Shown piece after piece: positions 38,848 to 48,678 of a DNA stretch of 64,000 nucleotides; the first letter of the stretch is position 1, and every line of letters starts with the position of its first letter. The stretch covers positions 5,022,001 to 5,086,000 of the forward strand of contig CM033404.1 in the NCBI GenBank assembly GCA_019426215.1, written 5' to 3'. The position numbers were made by a program, and so were the translations under genes. The DNA comes from Buddleja alternifolia (lineage: Eukaryota > Streptophyta > Magnoliopsida > Lamiales > Scrophulariaceae). A model generated the notes under the pieces. It was not told the origin of the DNA and did no database searches. It was given only the letters and a program-made list of their open reading frames with translations.

Positions 38848-38925
38848 AACCTGACCCAATAAATCAGGATTGATAGTTTTTAATCATGGGATACGGACCC
38901 ACTTCAAATAAAAAGAGAAAAATGT
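38848..38925. repeat. Second copy of the 85-bp repeat
   Basis: Matches 36281-36367 but lacks CCTATATAAG. It lies just before the GC-rich block at 38940. Confidence 0.7.
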
Positions 38926-38939
38926 TTCAAACAAAATTA

Positions 38940-39540
38940 ATACCCTGCTGAAATCTCATTTCACAATTCACATTTCATTTTGCCCCTTTCTCGTCCGTCT
39001 CCTACCTCCTTCCACCCCGCCGTCGTCGACCGTCTCCGTCCGCCGCCAACCGCAAGACAAGGTTCCAAGCCCAACCCCCACCATAACACAGCCGCAAGCC
39101 CGCCTCCCCAAGCCCTCGCCGTTCGCCGCGCCGTCGCCTACGAAGATTCTATCAGCCACCTCCACAGCCGCCGCCCGTCAACGTCGCCGTCAACCGCAAC
39201 CCAAGCCCAACCCCTCAACCACTACTGCCTCCCCTCTTTCAAAAACCAAAACTCTCCCCACCAGATCCGCCCTCCACAGTCACGCAGCGGCGGCCGGCGG
39301 CCTCATCTCACATCACGCAGCCTCCATCCTTCCAGTCTTTGTGTTTCTTTGTGTTTCTTCTTCTTGTTTTCAATCTGAAGAGAAAGTCGTCTTCTCGTCT
39401 GGGGTGGATTTATTTATTCGAGCTCGAGGCTAGATCTCGAGCTCGAGCTCGAGCGTTGCTGCCTCCATGTACTTACCATCCACCGTCGTCGCCGCAAATT
39501 GCCCTAAACCACCTTTCATCCCGGTAATTTTCTGTTTTAA
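38940..39540. other. GC-rich block with the look of a plant first exon
   Basis: After kilobases of AT-rich DNA the sequence becomes rich in CCG/TCG/CCACC triplets (38990-39310) and then reaches TCATCCCGGTAATTTTCTG (near 39517). That reads like a 5' exon followed by a GT donor. The longest frame (38980-39378) is Pro/Ser/Arg-rich low complexity with no domain, and no later exon is visible. It may be a gene 5' end carried by a transposon, or a decayed gene. Confidence 0.35.
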
Positions 39541-39910
39541 TGCTTGTGGAATAAGTTGATTCTGATTTTGTTGTTGAGTTTTGAGTTTTTTTACTATTAA
39601 AGTGTGAAATTAAAGTGTTGTTGAGGGCATTTCTAACTGCAAAATTGAGTTTTGTTGAGTTTAAAGTGTCAAACGAGCTCGAGTTCGAGCTCGAGCTAGT
39701 GGCTCTCGAGCTCGAGATAGTTGTTCTCGAGTTCGCGCTAGTGGATCTCGAGCTCGAGCTAGTGTCTTTCGAACTCGAGAGTTAGGCTCGAGCTAGTGGG
39801 TTCGATCTCGAGCTCGAGAGCTAGCCTCGAGCTCGAGAGCTTGGACTCGGCTCGAGCTCGTGAGCTCGAGCTAGTGGCTCTCGAGCTAGTGGCTCTCGAG
39901 CTCGAGGGGG
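39417..39910. repeat. Palindromic CTCGAG/GAGCTC hexamer array
   Basis: CTCGAG and its register variant GAGCTC repeat many times, broken by short CTAGTGG, GTTCT and GTTGAG spacers. Each hexamer is its own complement, so the array reads nearly the same on both strands and can fold into hairpins. Dense blocks are at 39417-39454 and 39674-39906. Short versions recur in each unit of the following tandem repeat. Confidence 0.85.
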
Positions 39911-39946
39911 AGATGTTGAGAGGAAAGTTGTTTAATATTATTAAAT

Positions 39947-40460
39947 AAAATTGAAAAGTAATTTCTTTGTGTTTCTTCTTCTTGTTTTCAATCTGAAGAG
40001 AAAGTCGTCTTCTCGTCTGGGGTGGATTTATTTATTCGAACTCGAGTCTAGATCTCGAGCTCGAGCTCGATCGTTGCTGCCTCCATGTACTTACCAAATA
40101 GTTTAATATTATTAAATAAAATGGTTAATATTATTAAATAAAATTGAAAAGTAATTTCTTTGTGTTTCTTCTTCTTGTTTTCAATCTGAAGAGAAAGTCG
40201 TCTTCTCGTCTGGGGTGGATTTATTTATTCGAACTCGAGGATAGATCTCGAGCTCGAGCTCGATCGTTGCTGCCTCCATGTACTTACCAAATAGTTTAAT
40301 ATTATTAAATAAAATTGAAAAGTAATTTCTTTGTGTTTCTTCTTCTTGTTTTCAATCTGAAGAGAAAGTCGTCTTCTCGTCTGGGGTGGATTTATTTATT
40401 CGAACTCGAGGATAGATCTCGAGCTCGAGCTCGAGCGTTGCTGTCTCCATGTACTTACCA
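39947..40460. repeat. 171-bp tandem repeat, three units plus a parent copy
   Basis: Units begin ATTTCTTTGTGTTTCTTCTT at 39961, 40154 and 40325 (periods 193 and 171; the longer one contains an extra TTAATATTATTAAATAAAATGG). Each unit runs through CAATCTGAAGAGAAAGTCG, TGGGGTGGATTTATTTATTCG, a short CTCGAG block and GTTGCTGCCTCCATGTAC. A fourth, ancestral-looking copy is at about 39347-39475, where the CTCGAG block begins. Confidence 0.85.
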
Positions 40461-40489
40461 AATAATACGATAGTCTAACTATTCACCAG

Positions 40490-41314
40490 AACATAAATAA
40501 GTAAAAACAAAAACAAAATTCTAATACAAAATTCAATCACAAACAAAACTGAATAAACCTATACTGATATGAACACAAAATAAACAAACCTGTAGTGGGC
40601 TAAAACAGGTCGTCGGCAGTGGGAGAAATGCGAGAGATAGCAGTTTTTCCTAAAATTTGGACATTGAAAAAAATATAATTAATATGATCATTTTTTAAAA
40701 CTGTAAAACAAACCAAAAAAAATTAGAGAATGAACAAAAAAAATTCAAAAACCTTCAAAATCAGCCAAGGTGGAGATGTGGCGGAGCAGGTTGAAGCCCG
40801 AAATGAATGAAACACAAATCCGAGCAGCCCTTGGTGGAAGAAATTGGGAGAGTCTCTTTTACATTATTCTTACTACTTGGTGGAAGAAATTGGGAGAGTC
40901 TCTTTTACATTATTCTTACTACTTAACACTATTAAATGTTTCTACCACTTAATAGTGCTTCTACCACTTAATACTATTAAGTATTCCTACCACTTAATAG
41001 TGTTTCTACCACTTAACACAATTAAGTATTTTACCTCCTAATAGTGCTCCTACCACTTAACACTATTAAGTGTTTCAAGGAAGAAAGTGAATAAAAAAAA
41101 AAAAATACACCACACTAATTGGAATAGGAGAAAAATCCACTAATTTTATTGTGGGTTTTGATAGTTAATAATTAGATAGAGCTTATTTAATTGTAAAGGA
41201 AACAATCTACATAAAAAAGCCACATTATTAGGACGACCAATTAAGTACTGTAGAAGGAGCATTGCCTCTTATTAAGTATGGTAATATATATATTCTCTTC
41301 CAATGAGAATTCTA
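40490..41314. repeat. Minisatellites in non-coding sequence
   Basis: A 46-bp unit starting TTGGTGGAAGAAATTGGGAG is present twice in tandem (40831 and 40877). It is followed at 40923-41075 by five or six repeats of the form CTACCACTTAATAGTG / CTTAACACTATTAAGT, which contain short inverted repeats. No gene seen in the remainder. Confidence 0.7.
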
Positions 41315-41540
41315 GGCTGTGTTTGTTTCTGTTTTGGACTGGATTTTGGTCAAAAACTCAGCCCAAAAATTGTTTGGATGTGGATTGTTTGGCCAAATAT
41401 GGGGCCCATATTTGGCCAAATAACCCAACATATATTTAGTAAAAAAAAAACCCAAAAATTCTTGTTTGATATTTTCTCTCTCTCCCTCAACTCACTGACA
41501 GCTCTCTCTCTCCTCCCTTTCTAGCGTGCTCCCTCTCTCT
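41315..41540. repeat. Tourist-like MITE fragment (left half)
   Basis: Begins GGCTGTGTTTGTTTCTGTTTTGG, close to the left terminus of the MITE at 5133. It then has GATTTTGGTCAAAAACTCAG and a CTCTCTCTCCCTC tract. It contains a palindromic TTTGGCCAAATATGGGGCCCATATTTGGCCAAA segment. No right terminus; sequence passes into TA repeats. Confidence 0.5.
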
Positions 41541-41690
41541 CTAACTCATGTATATGTATATATATACAGAAAATATATATGTTATATATACCTATGTTAT
41601 ATTTGTATAATATACAATATATTATATGTTATGTATGTGTAATATACAATATATACATAAGTATATAGTATAGATATGTGTGTATAGTAT
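41541..41690. repeat. TA-rich microsatellite at the truncation point
   Basis: TATATGTATATATATAC-type sequence ends exactly where gag homology of the truncated Tat element begins (ATATTGCTCTGCTAATTCC). Confidence 0.7.
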
Positions 41691-42696
41691 TGATATATTG
41701 CTCTGCTAATTCCATAAGACCTTCGTGATCTCGAGGGGCGCCTCGTGCCAATGCCGACGCGAATGGTCCCTTCTGGAGATCCAACAGCAAGAAAGTCACA
41801 ATAAGCTCCTGCGTCAACTCAGGTATCTCCAAAACTTCTTGGTGGAACCGATGTATGAAATCTCGTAGGGTCTCCGATACACCTTGTTTCAATCCCATTA
41901 TTGCCGAGACTGGTTTTTTTGCCTTTTTGTTAATCTCGAAGTGATTTTCAAATTTGCGAACTAACTGTTCGTACGACACTATGGTTCCAGGCGCCTGGCT
42001 CGTAAACCATTCTAGCGCCCGTCCCGTTAGAGTCGTGATAAATATTCGTGCTTTTACTGCCTCGGACTATTCCTACAAAGACATCATCAATTCATATGAG
42101 GTTAGATGTGGTCAAGGGTCGCCGGTACCATCGTACCTCATTAGTTTGGGCATCTTAAAGTTGGCTAAAGGTACTTCCCTCAAAATATCGACGCAGAACG
42201 GGGAGTTTCTAGCCATCAACGGTGTCACATGCCTAAACTTCCTCTTAGGCGCTTCCACTCTCTTGGCCATATCCAGCTTCTCATACATATCTTCAATTTC
42301 TGCCCGGGAGAGAGTCGGTTTCTCCTTCGGGGCCTCAGTCATAGGATCTTTTTCCTTTCTTTCGCCCAATAGCCCACGACTGTCCACTTCGTCATTTGAC
42401 AGATGCCTCTGCTCTCCATTTTTCTCATTATCACCTTCTTCGCCTCTTTGCCCGTGGAACAATCTCCTTGGAGTTGGAGGCGAAGGATGCACTTGACCTA
42501 TGTTTGGTGTTGTCAGGGTCTGTGCTACAAACCTCCGCAGTATCTCATCCACATGTTCTTTCAGTTTTCGGTTCAGCTCCTCCATCGTCATTGTGATCAC
42601 TCCTACACTCGTAGCTACATCTTCTCTATTCGGACCATCATCGGTGGACGACTCCTCTATCTGCACTTGCTTCAACTTTTGATTCGCAGCGTCCAT
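41691..42696 (-). pseudogene. Truncated Tat gag fragment (second element)
   Basis: Minus-strand gag starting at 42696 (MDAANQKLKQ) and running to 41691, where TA repeats replace it. It closely parallels the gag at 53810-54793, including AEIEDMYEKLDMAKR, KFRHVTPLMARNSPFC, RYDGTGDP and the gag core (YEQLVRKFENHF, then SETLRDFIHRFHQEVLEIPE). A stop follows the RYDGTGDP segment near 42112, and more stops split the middle. It belongs to an element whose 5' LTR is 42751-43350. Everything downstream (zinc knuckle and pol) is missing. Confidence 0.8.
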
Positions 42697-42729
42697 ACCG
42701 AAAATTCTACCCAGCAACCCAAAGTAAAA

Positions 42730-42748
42730 GTTCCCACAGACGGTGCCA
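42730..42748 (-). other. Primer-binding site of the truncated element
   Basis: TGGCACCGTCTGTGGGAAC on the minus strand begins two bases after the LTR end. The TGGC.CCGTCTGTGGGA form is common in plant Ty3/gypsy Tat elements. I have not matched it to a particular tRNA. Confidence 0.65.
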
Positions 42749-42750
42749 AC

Positions 42751-43350
42751 TGATTTAGGTCGAATTGGTAGATCCTCTCTATCTCGGTCTGGGTCAAGTC
42801 GCACAACTAAACGAGGTGAAAATCAGATTATAGACTGCACTTAGATGATACTAAGCTGCTTACGTACCCACTTGAGAATCAAGTCTAACGTAGTTCAGGT
42901 ACGAGATACGCTTCCAGGTAGAGAGTCGTATTCGCGAGCTAAGAACCCAAATTTATATATAAGGAACTTACTCTCAAGTCTATAGTAGAAAATCAGATTG
43001 TGAACCTTTATTACTTGTTTTGAGATCATATTTATAGATGTCCATATTGTACGGATATGATGGTGATAGTTGGAGCCCTAAGATCACGCCACGTGTAGTT
43101 AATAAATGGTTCTGATCCCGGGTCACACTTAAGGTTACGGGTCGACCCTATTTGATCCCCTTAGAGACACGCGGATCCTTCGAACTTAATACCAGAGCCT
43201 AATTTGCAATTGATAAGGCTGGATTCGTATTCACTTTCACTACTCACTAGCCTCATATTAATGACCGACCTGGGAGTTTTGGTGAGGTAGATCAACATCA
43301 CCAACGGGTTCGTGTAAACGAACGACCCAAGACCCAACTTTGGTATATCA
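42751..43350 (-). repeat. LTR (3' LTR of the Tat element, 5' LTR of the truncated one)
   Basis: A 600-bp LTR, minus strand, from TGATATACC (43350) to AAATCA (42751). It contains a TATAAATATG box (43036-43027), a nearby AATAAA and the R-U5 motif GGTACGTAAGCAGCTTAG. A PBS and gag lie directly downstream and a polypurine tract directly upstream, so one LTR serves two elements. It is more complete than the LTR at 54848-56140, which lacks a GGTAGAGAGTCGTATTCGC block and a GAGCCCTAA block. Confidence 0.9.
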
Positions 43351-43366
43351 TTAAGTCCCCCACTTC
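43351..43366 (-). other. Polypurine tract
   Basis: GAAGTGGGGGACTTAA on the minus strand directly abuts the 3' LTR start TGATATACC. A second copy (GAAGTGGGGGACCTAA) lies near 43589-43604. Confidence 0.75.
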
Positions 43367-44546
43367 TTCAGTATTTAAGAAGACGGATTTATGCATATGA
43401 ATTTTATACTGATGAAGTGAATATCTAGACCTGGAAGTTTTGGCGAGGTAAATCAACGTCACCAACGGGTTCGTGTACACGAACGACCTAAGACCCAAGT
43501 TTAGTATATCATGTGTTGGTACAAGTCAAAGCCCTGACCAATATTCTAACACCGGTTGGTGCCTTAGGTTTGGTAAGTCAAGTTAGATATATCATTAGGT
43601 CCCCCACTTCTTTAGTATTCAAGAAAATGTATGTATTTATGCATATGAATTTTGTACTGACGAAGTAGATACTTAGATGATAGGGTAGTTGTCATTCCTC
43701 TTTGTATTACAATACGACTTAAATGACTTGTGGTCTTTACTGGTATGAAAATATGATTCTATGAATTAAGTTTCAATTCCTCTATTCGTATGACAATACA
43801 AGGCTGTGTGTTAATGATGTGGGTGAAAACACGGGAAAGAAATTCGTTGTGTCGGAATGACACGAAATGTGCATAGTCATAGTGAAACGGCGTTCTGAAC
43901 AAGACATATTGTTTACAATACGGTCTCGTAATTTTAGCATTCTGCGAGTGTTTAAGCCTTCAAATTTGCGTTTTATTAATTTTTAGGAAAGAAATTTGCT
44001 GTGTCGGAATGACACGAAATTCGCACGGTCATAGCAAAATAACATTCTGAATAAGACGCATGCTTTGTAATGCGGTCTCGTGATTTTAGTCTTCTGAGCT
44101 TGTTTAAGCCTTCAAATTTGCCTTTTATTAATTCCTAGGGGTATTTTCATACTCTTAGTATTATTTTAAGGTTTCAAATTGGCCTTGACTCGTATTAAAA
44201 GACGAATCAGTGGGTTATGCTTCCAAATTGGCCTTGATTCGTATGCAAAATACGAGTTGGTAAGTTATGCTTCCAAATTAGCCTTGACTCGTATGAAAAT
44301 ACAAATTGGTGAGTTATTAACCTTGACTCGTATGCAAATACGAGTTGGTGAGTTGAGTTATTTCACATCATTAGTGAAGTGAGCTTTCAAGAAGCGTGTG
44401 TTATAGCAATTAATTTTTAGACAAGTGTCCTCATAGAATATGAAGAGTTTTTTCTTCTTGGGATCCGAATACTCTATAGATCCTACACCGTCAGATGCAT
44501 TTTTTCACTATCCTTCTTAACCGTCCCTTTTATCTTCTCCTTGAGC
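43367..44546. repeat. Tandem repeats in the retrotransposon 3' untranslated region
   Basis: There are three nested sets. The polypurine tract plus LTR-edge block (CCCCCACTTCTT..TGCATATGAATTTTATACTGA) occurs at 43351 and again near 43589, with an LTR-end fragment between (about 43433-43510, ending TTAGTATATCA). A unit of about 151 bp (AAAGAAATT..TGTGTCGGAATGACACGAAAT..TTTAAGCCTTCAAATTTGC) is present twice, at 43837-44140. A unit of about 50 bp (CAAATTGGCCTTGACTCGTATG..ACGAGTTGGTGAGTTA) is present four times, at 44175-44356. No coding sequence is here. Confidence 0.8.
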
Positions 44547-44555
44547 TATAAATAG
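44547..44555 (+). promoter_or_regulatory. TATA box of the antisense gene
   Basis: TATAAATAG on the plus strand lies about 200 bp upstream of the antisense ATG, in a C/T-rich context followed by GAGAGAGAAAAATTG. It suggests a promoter of its own, pointing against the LTR-driven transcript. Confidence 0.55.
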
Positions 44556-44756
44556 AATTTGTCATTTATAATTTTTTACTTTCACCCACCTTTACTTTTC
44601 GAGAGAGAAAAATTGTAAGAGAAAGGGATCCCTCCTCCTCGTCTCTAGATTCGAAGCTAAGAGTCGTCCGGTTCAGCGATCGACGTCCTCTTCTCGTACA
44701 CTCATTTAGGTTATCTGTAGTTTTCTTTATATATATTTTATTTATTTATGTATACT

Positions 44757-47242
44757 ATGGCTCGCACTAGGTCGTCTAGATCTGTAAATAATAATGAAAT
44801 AAGTGATTCAGATGAAACCAATAACTTTCCTTCTAGGCTTGCAAATAGGGAACAAGTCATAGATATGATCGACCCGGAGGAGGTCGAATCATCTCATCAC
44901 AGTCTCCCGTCATCTGAAAATGCCGAGGCTCCTGGATATAGAGATCTCAAAGGTGATGAGGATATTAATTCACATATCACTTGGTTAAATACCCTTTTGG
45001 TTTTAACTCAGGCTAAAATTGACGAAATTAGAGTTAAGTATTTTATCCCTCTAGATTATGATGTAATTGTGCCCTCTCCAAATGACCGAATGTAGCGCCC
45101 ACCTGTTGGGTATCGTACTTTTCATGCAGCTCATTTGATGTCTGGTGTAAGGTTTCCATTACACCCATCTATTGAAAATATTTTAAATGTTTATCAATTG
45201 TCTCCTACTCAGTTATTACCCAACTCTTATAGGCACATCATTCTGTTTACCGTGTTAATGACTGTCTTTGATAACGGGACAGATTTCATAAATTTTCATA
45301 GGATGTTCTTTCTCTGTCGTAGTTCTAAACCTGAACAAAAGGGATTTTTTTACTTATCTCCTAAAAAAGATGCTAGGCTTCAAGAAACTACGCGTGACTC
45401 GTTTGGTAATTGGAAAGACAAATATTTCTTTATCGCCCCCCTCCCCAAGGGTACAAATTGGGGCGTGTCTAGGCAGTGGTCCTTAAGATCACCTTCTCTT
45501 TCTGGGGTTGGTAATCTAAACTGAGGCAGGGGGTTCCTAGATGAATTAGTTGAGTGGCCCTACGATACTACAAAATTGATGGAAGAATCCATCTTGGTAT
45601 CTTGTGGATTAAGTGCAGCTCTCATTCCAGAAGTAAAGTCACTTGGTAAGACTCTTCGTTTTTATCCTCACGCGAATTTTAGATTTAAGTTATTTGACAT
45701 ATTATTCGCCTCTTTTTTTCTTTTCTTTTTTTGTTTGTCAGAAATACCTACTCGTCGTGCTCGAATTGACAAAAAGCATGCAACCAAGGTTGGAGGAAGT
45801 GATCTACATGATGCTCCCTCCAAAGGTAAACAGGTTGCATCTGGCACAAACAAGCAACCTTCCAACGTCTCGAGTCATTCGGGACCTCGAAATCAAGATT
45901 ATTCAGCCAGGTGACAAGACAATCAACAGGTCTTCAACACCCATTTTTGAGAGAGTTCCTTCCTCCCGGTCCCTTCCAGAACCAATAGCCGAGGATCTCA
46001 TTGACGTCGTGGATAATGCCGGGGCTGAGCGAGGACCCTTGATGGGGACTCGATTTCCATTTCCTCGCTTCAATGTATCTCGTCCCCACTCGTAGAGAGT
46101 AGTCGTCGTTTGAAACGTCGAGTTGAAGAGTCTCCAGTTGAATGTGATCCGGTTCTAGTCGGAAGTGATCCCTTATCATACGAAATCATTAATAAGATGG
46201 AAACTCTTCTGTTGAACGATTATGGCGAGTATGGGATCGCCGATAGGAATAAGCCGGAAGTTGATTCTCTTCCCATGATGACCGATCGAAGGATTTACCC
46301 TCAAAGCTCATTATTCAGTGGTTCTAACAGTGCCGAGATGGCAGCAGAACTTTATCAGAAAATACTACTCCCCAAGGATAAGGCTCTTGTTGCTCGACAT
46401 CCGCATCCCTTCGTTGAGAAATGTGGTGCGAGTCATTTGTTTAAGGTATTGATTTCAATTCGTATTTTTTCGTGAATTTATTAAGTCGTATTACTTTAAT
46501 AACGATATATTTATTTTGTCGTGCTAGGCTATGGTTTGTTTGCACCAGTTGACTCTTTCTTCATCTTCTTTCAAGAATGAACGAGTTGCACTCGAGAGTG
46601 AGTTTGATGAATATCATCAAAGTGTCACTGAAGAACGAGCAACCTATGCAAGCATCAAAGATGAGTTAATCATTGCCCGTAGGTTGTTAAATGAAGAGAG
46701 AGAGAACAATGGTGTAGTGATATCAGATTTGAAGAAGGAAAAAAAAACAATTTGAAATGGATGCTAGCAAGTACGTGGATCGCATTCAGCTTCTGCAAAA
46801 AGAGAGAGAAAAGGCTTATGGAGATGGTCATATGGCCGCACGACGAGAGTATCCTTTGTCTGATGAATATCAGGATGCCTTAGCTAAGAGTCGTTTTGAA
46901 GGGGCTCGCGACTTCATGAATTCTACAAGCTTTGATGATATTTTGATTTTGAGGGCTATTAACGATGAGAAAGATGGGTTTTTTAAGGCTATTGATTATC
47001 TGAAGAAATTAGAAGGTGCTAAATCTGAGTTTTATATGACAACTCTTGAGTCGTATGTTAGTGCACCGTTGTTGCGGGAGTCGTTTTCAGCAAATGAACC
47101 CGACGTTGACCCCATTGAATTCCCAGAATTTGCGACCTTAGCCCCTGATTACATATCTCCGACGAACCTCGATGCTCAGTCTCATGTCGAGCCCAATGTT
47201 GAGGTTGAAGAGGTGGCGGAGAACCCTAATGTTCAAGAGTGA
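44757..47242 (+). pseudogene. Antisense gene of the Tat element (putative gypsy-type transposon family)
   Basis: An intron-bearing gene opposite to gag-pol. I chose the Met at 44757 (ATGGCTCGC, MARTRSSRS) over the one at 44748 for its context. The segment near 45135-45460 (GVRFPLHPSIENILNVY, QLLPNSYRHIILFTVLM) resembles the plant family named 'putative gypsy type transposon' (Pfam Transposase_28, from memory). The C-terminal part is a charged coiled coil (FKNERVALESEFDEYHQSV, KEREKAYGDGHMAARREYPL). Introns 45646-45741 (phase 1) and 46446-46527 (phase 0) are GT-AG and keep the frame. Breaks: TAG at 45093, TGA at 45522, frame changes near 45912, 46095 and 46745. The function of this family is not known. 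Confidence 0.7.
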
Positions 47243-47701
47243 GTCAAGGTTGTACACATGTTTTGTCGTGATGCAAGAATTGCCGTGAAGTTTTAACTCG
47301 TACATTTGTGACGATGTAATTTCGTTTCTTGCATGGTATTTTGTGGATTTGTTTTGTTTTGTCTGTAGATGGTCTCGCTTCGTACATTTGTGAAGTGTTT
47401 TGGTTTTGAATACCTCATGAAGTGTGGAATTTACCCTTCGGATTAGTTTCGTAAGCAAGTTTGTATTTTTTGAATGAAACGCAAGTGTAGGCTCGTTTTT
47501 CTTTTCGCATGCTAAGTGTTGGTTCGTATATCTCATGACTTATGGAAGTTACCCTTCGGATTAGTTTCGTAAGCAAGTTTGTATTTTTTGAACGCAAGTG
47601 TAAGCTCTTTTTTTTCGCATGCTAAAAGATGTTCATTTATCTCAAAAGATATGAGATTTCATGGAAAAGATACAGTACTACAACAAATTTTATCAATTAC
47701 A
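47243..47701. repeat. Spacer between antisense gene and pol, with 118-bp tandem repeat
   Basis: A unit TTACCCTTCGGATTAGTTTC..GTATTTTTTGAA..GCAAGTGTA..GCATGCTAA is present twice (47431 and 47549). The two genes converge here, so this would be their shared 3' untranslated region. Confidence 0.7.
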
Positions 47702-48594
47702 TTAAGCATAGAACTTTCTCAAGTTGTCGATACTCCATGGTCGAGGTAAATCCTTTCCATTCAAGTCTTGAAGACGATATGTCATTCCTTTCGTTATCTT
47801 CGTCACTTTATACGGACCCTTCCACTTTGCTTCTAATTTTTTCACGTGCTTGGACACTTCAACTTTTTTCAACACTAGGTCTCCCACCTGAAATATTCTT
47901 TGCTTAACTCGTTTTGTAGGCCCTCGCCATGGTGTTCTTTTGCCTTAGAATATTTGCATATGCCCTTTCTCTTACTTCTTCCACTACTCCGAGTTCAAAT
48001 TCTCTGTTCTTCTGATTCTCCTCCGGATCGTATGCTGCTACTCTATGAGTCATGATGCCAATTTCAGAAGTAATTACAGCTTCGGAACCATATACGAGGC
48101 AAAACGGTGTTTCTCCTGTTGATGATCTAGGAATTGTGCTATATGCCCATAGCACTCCTGGCAATTCATCAGCATACGCGGATTGCATCCCATCAAGCGT
48201 CGTCTTCAAGTGTTGAAGTAGTATTCGATTTACCACTTCAGTTAATCCATTCCCTTGCGGGTGTCCGACGGAGGTGAAGTTCTGTTGAATTTTCAAATCA
48301 TTACACCATGATGTAATAGCCTTCCCGTTGAATTGGGTTCCATTATCAGAAATCAGAATTCTAGGAATACCAAACCTGCAAACAATATTTTTCGTAAATG
48401 AGTGTTATCATCATCAATGTAGTACATGTCTGATCTTTTTAAGTTTATCAACCTGCAAATAATATTTTTCCAGACAAAATCAATAACAACATTTTCTGTG
48501 ATACGTGCCATTGCTTCGGCTTCCACCCACTTCGTAAAATGTTCCACAACTACGATGATGAATTTCTTTTGATTTTGAACTGGAGGGAATGGAC
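47702..48594 (-). pseudogene. Tat integrase: catalytic core and C-terminus
   Basis: Follows on from the HHCC exon after the insert at 48595-48678. Readable blocks are EHFTKWVEAEAMARI, then (past the 48376-48452 insert) FGIPRILISDN, GHPQGNGLTEVVNRILLQHL and the family C-terminus GDLVLKKVEVSKHVKKLEAK..GPYKV..LPRPWSIDNLRKFY, with the stop at 47702. The catalytic acidic residues fall in WGIDILG (previous exon), ISDNGTQF and the NGLTEVVNR region. That last segment has the usual spacing and keeps the acidic residue. A break near 47890-47910 separates core and tail. There is no chromodomain, as expected for Tat. Confidence 0.75.
48376..48452 (-). other. Candidate intron a in integrase (77 bp, phase 2)
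   Basis: Starts GTTGATAAAC, ends TTTGCAG (minus strand). Removing it joins ...WKNIIC-AG and G-TTTGGTATT, so R then FGIPR are read in frame; leaving it in breaks the frame (77 is not a multiple of 3). The exon end AAAAATATTATTTGCAGGTT and the intron end AAAAATATTGTTTGCAGGTT are a near-perfect direct repeat, as if the intron arose by a short tandem duplication containing AG|GT. Confidence 0.6.
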
Positions 48595-48678
48595 CTGCAA
48601 GTGGGTACGGGTATACACTAAGTATTGTGACTTGTTTAATAGAATGGACTTATTGGTTAGATTTAGATAGGTATTAAC
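48595..48678 (-). other. Candidate intron b in integrase (84 bp, phase 1)
   Basis: Starts GTTAATACC and ends CCACTTGCAG. Removal joins WGIDIL-G to PFPPVQNQKKF without any residue lost. If retained, a TAA stop is met at once. No flanking direct repeat is visible here. Confidence 0.6.

Larger units (their letters stand above)
36001..38939. other. RepHel upstream region and AT-rich intergenic
   Basis: No supported gene. 36001-36449 would hold the Rep/helicase promoter. A perfect TCTCTATGATC on the minus strand ends at 36449 and is a weak candidate for the Helitron 5' end. A palindrome GCACAATGTACACTATTGTGC lies at 36671-36691, and a TG run followed by a long poly-G tract at 37378-37403. The rest is plain AT-rich DNA. 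Confidence 0.45.

Noticed and set aside
38980..39378. 132-codon Pro/Ser/Arg-rich plus-strand frame as a gene
   Set aside because: Low-complexity translation of a CCG-rich block without domain. Kept only as a possible exon-like region.
39947..40460. Regular repeats considered as a CRISPR array
   Set aside because: Units are 171-193 bp direct tandems without spacers, in plant DNA.
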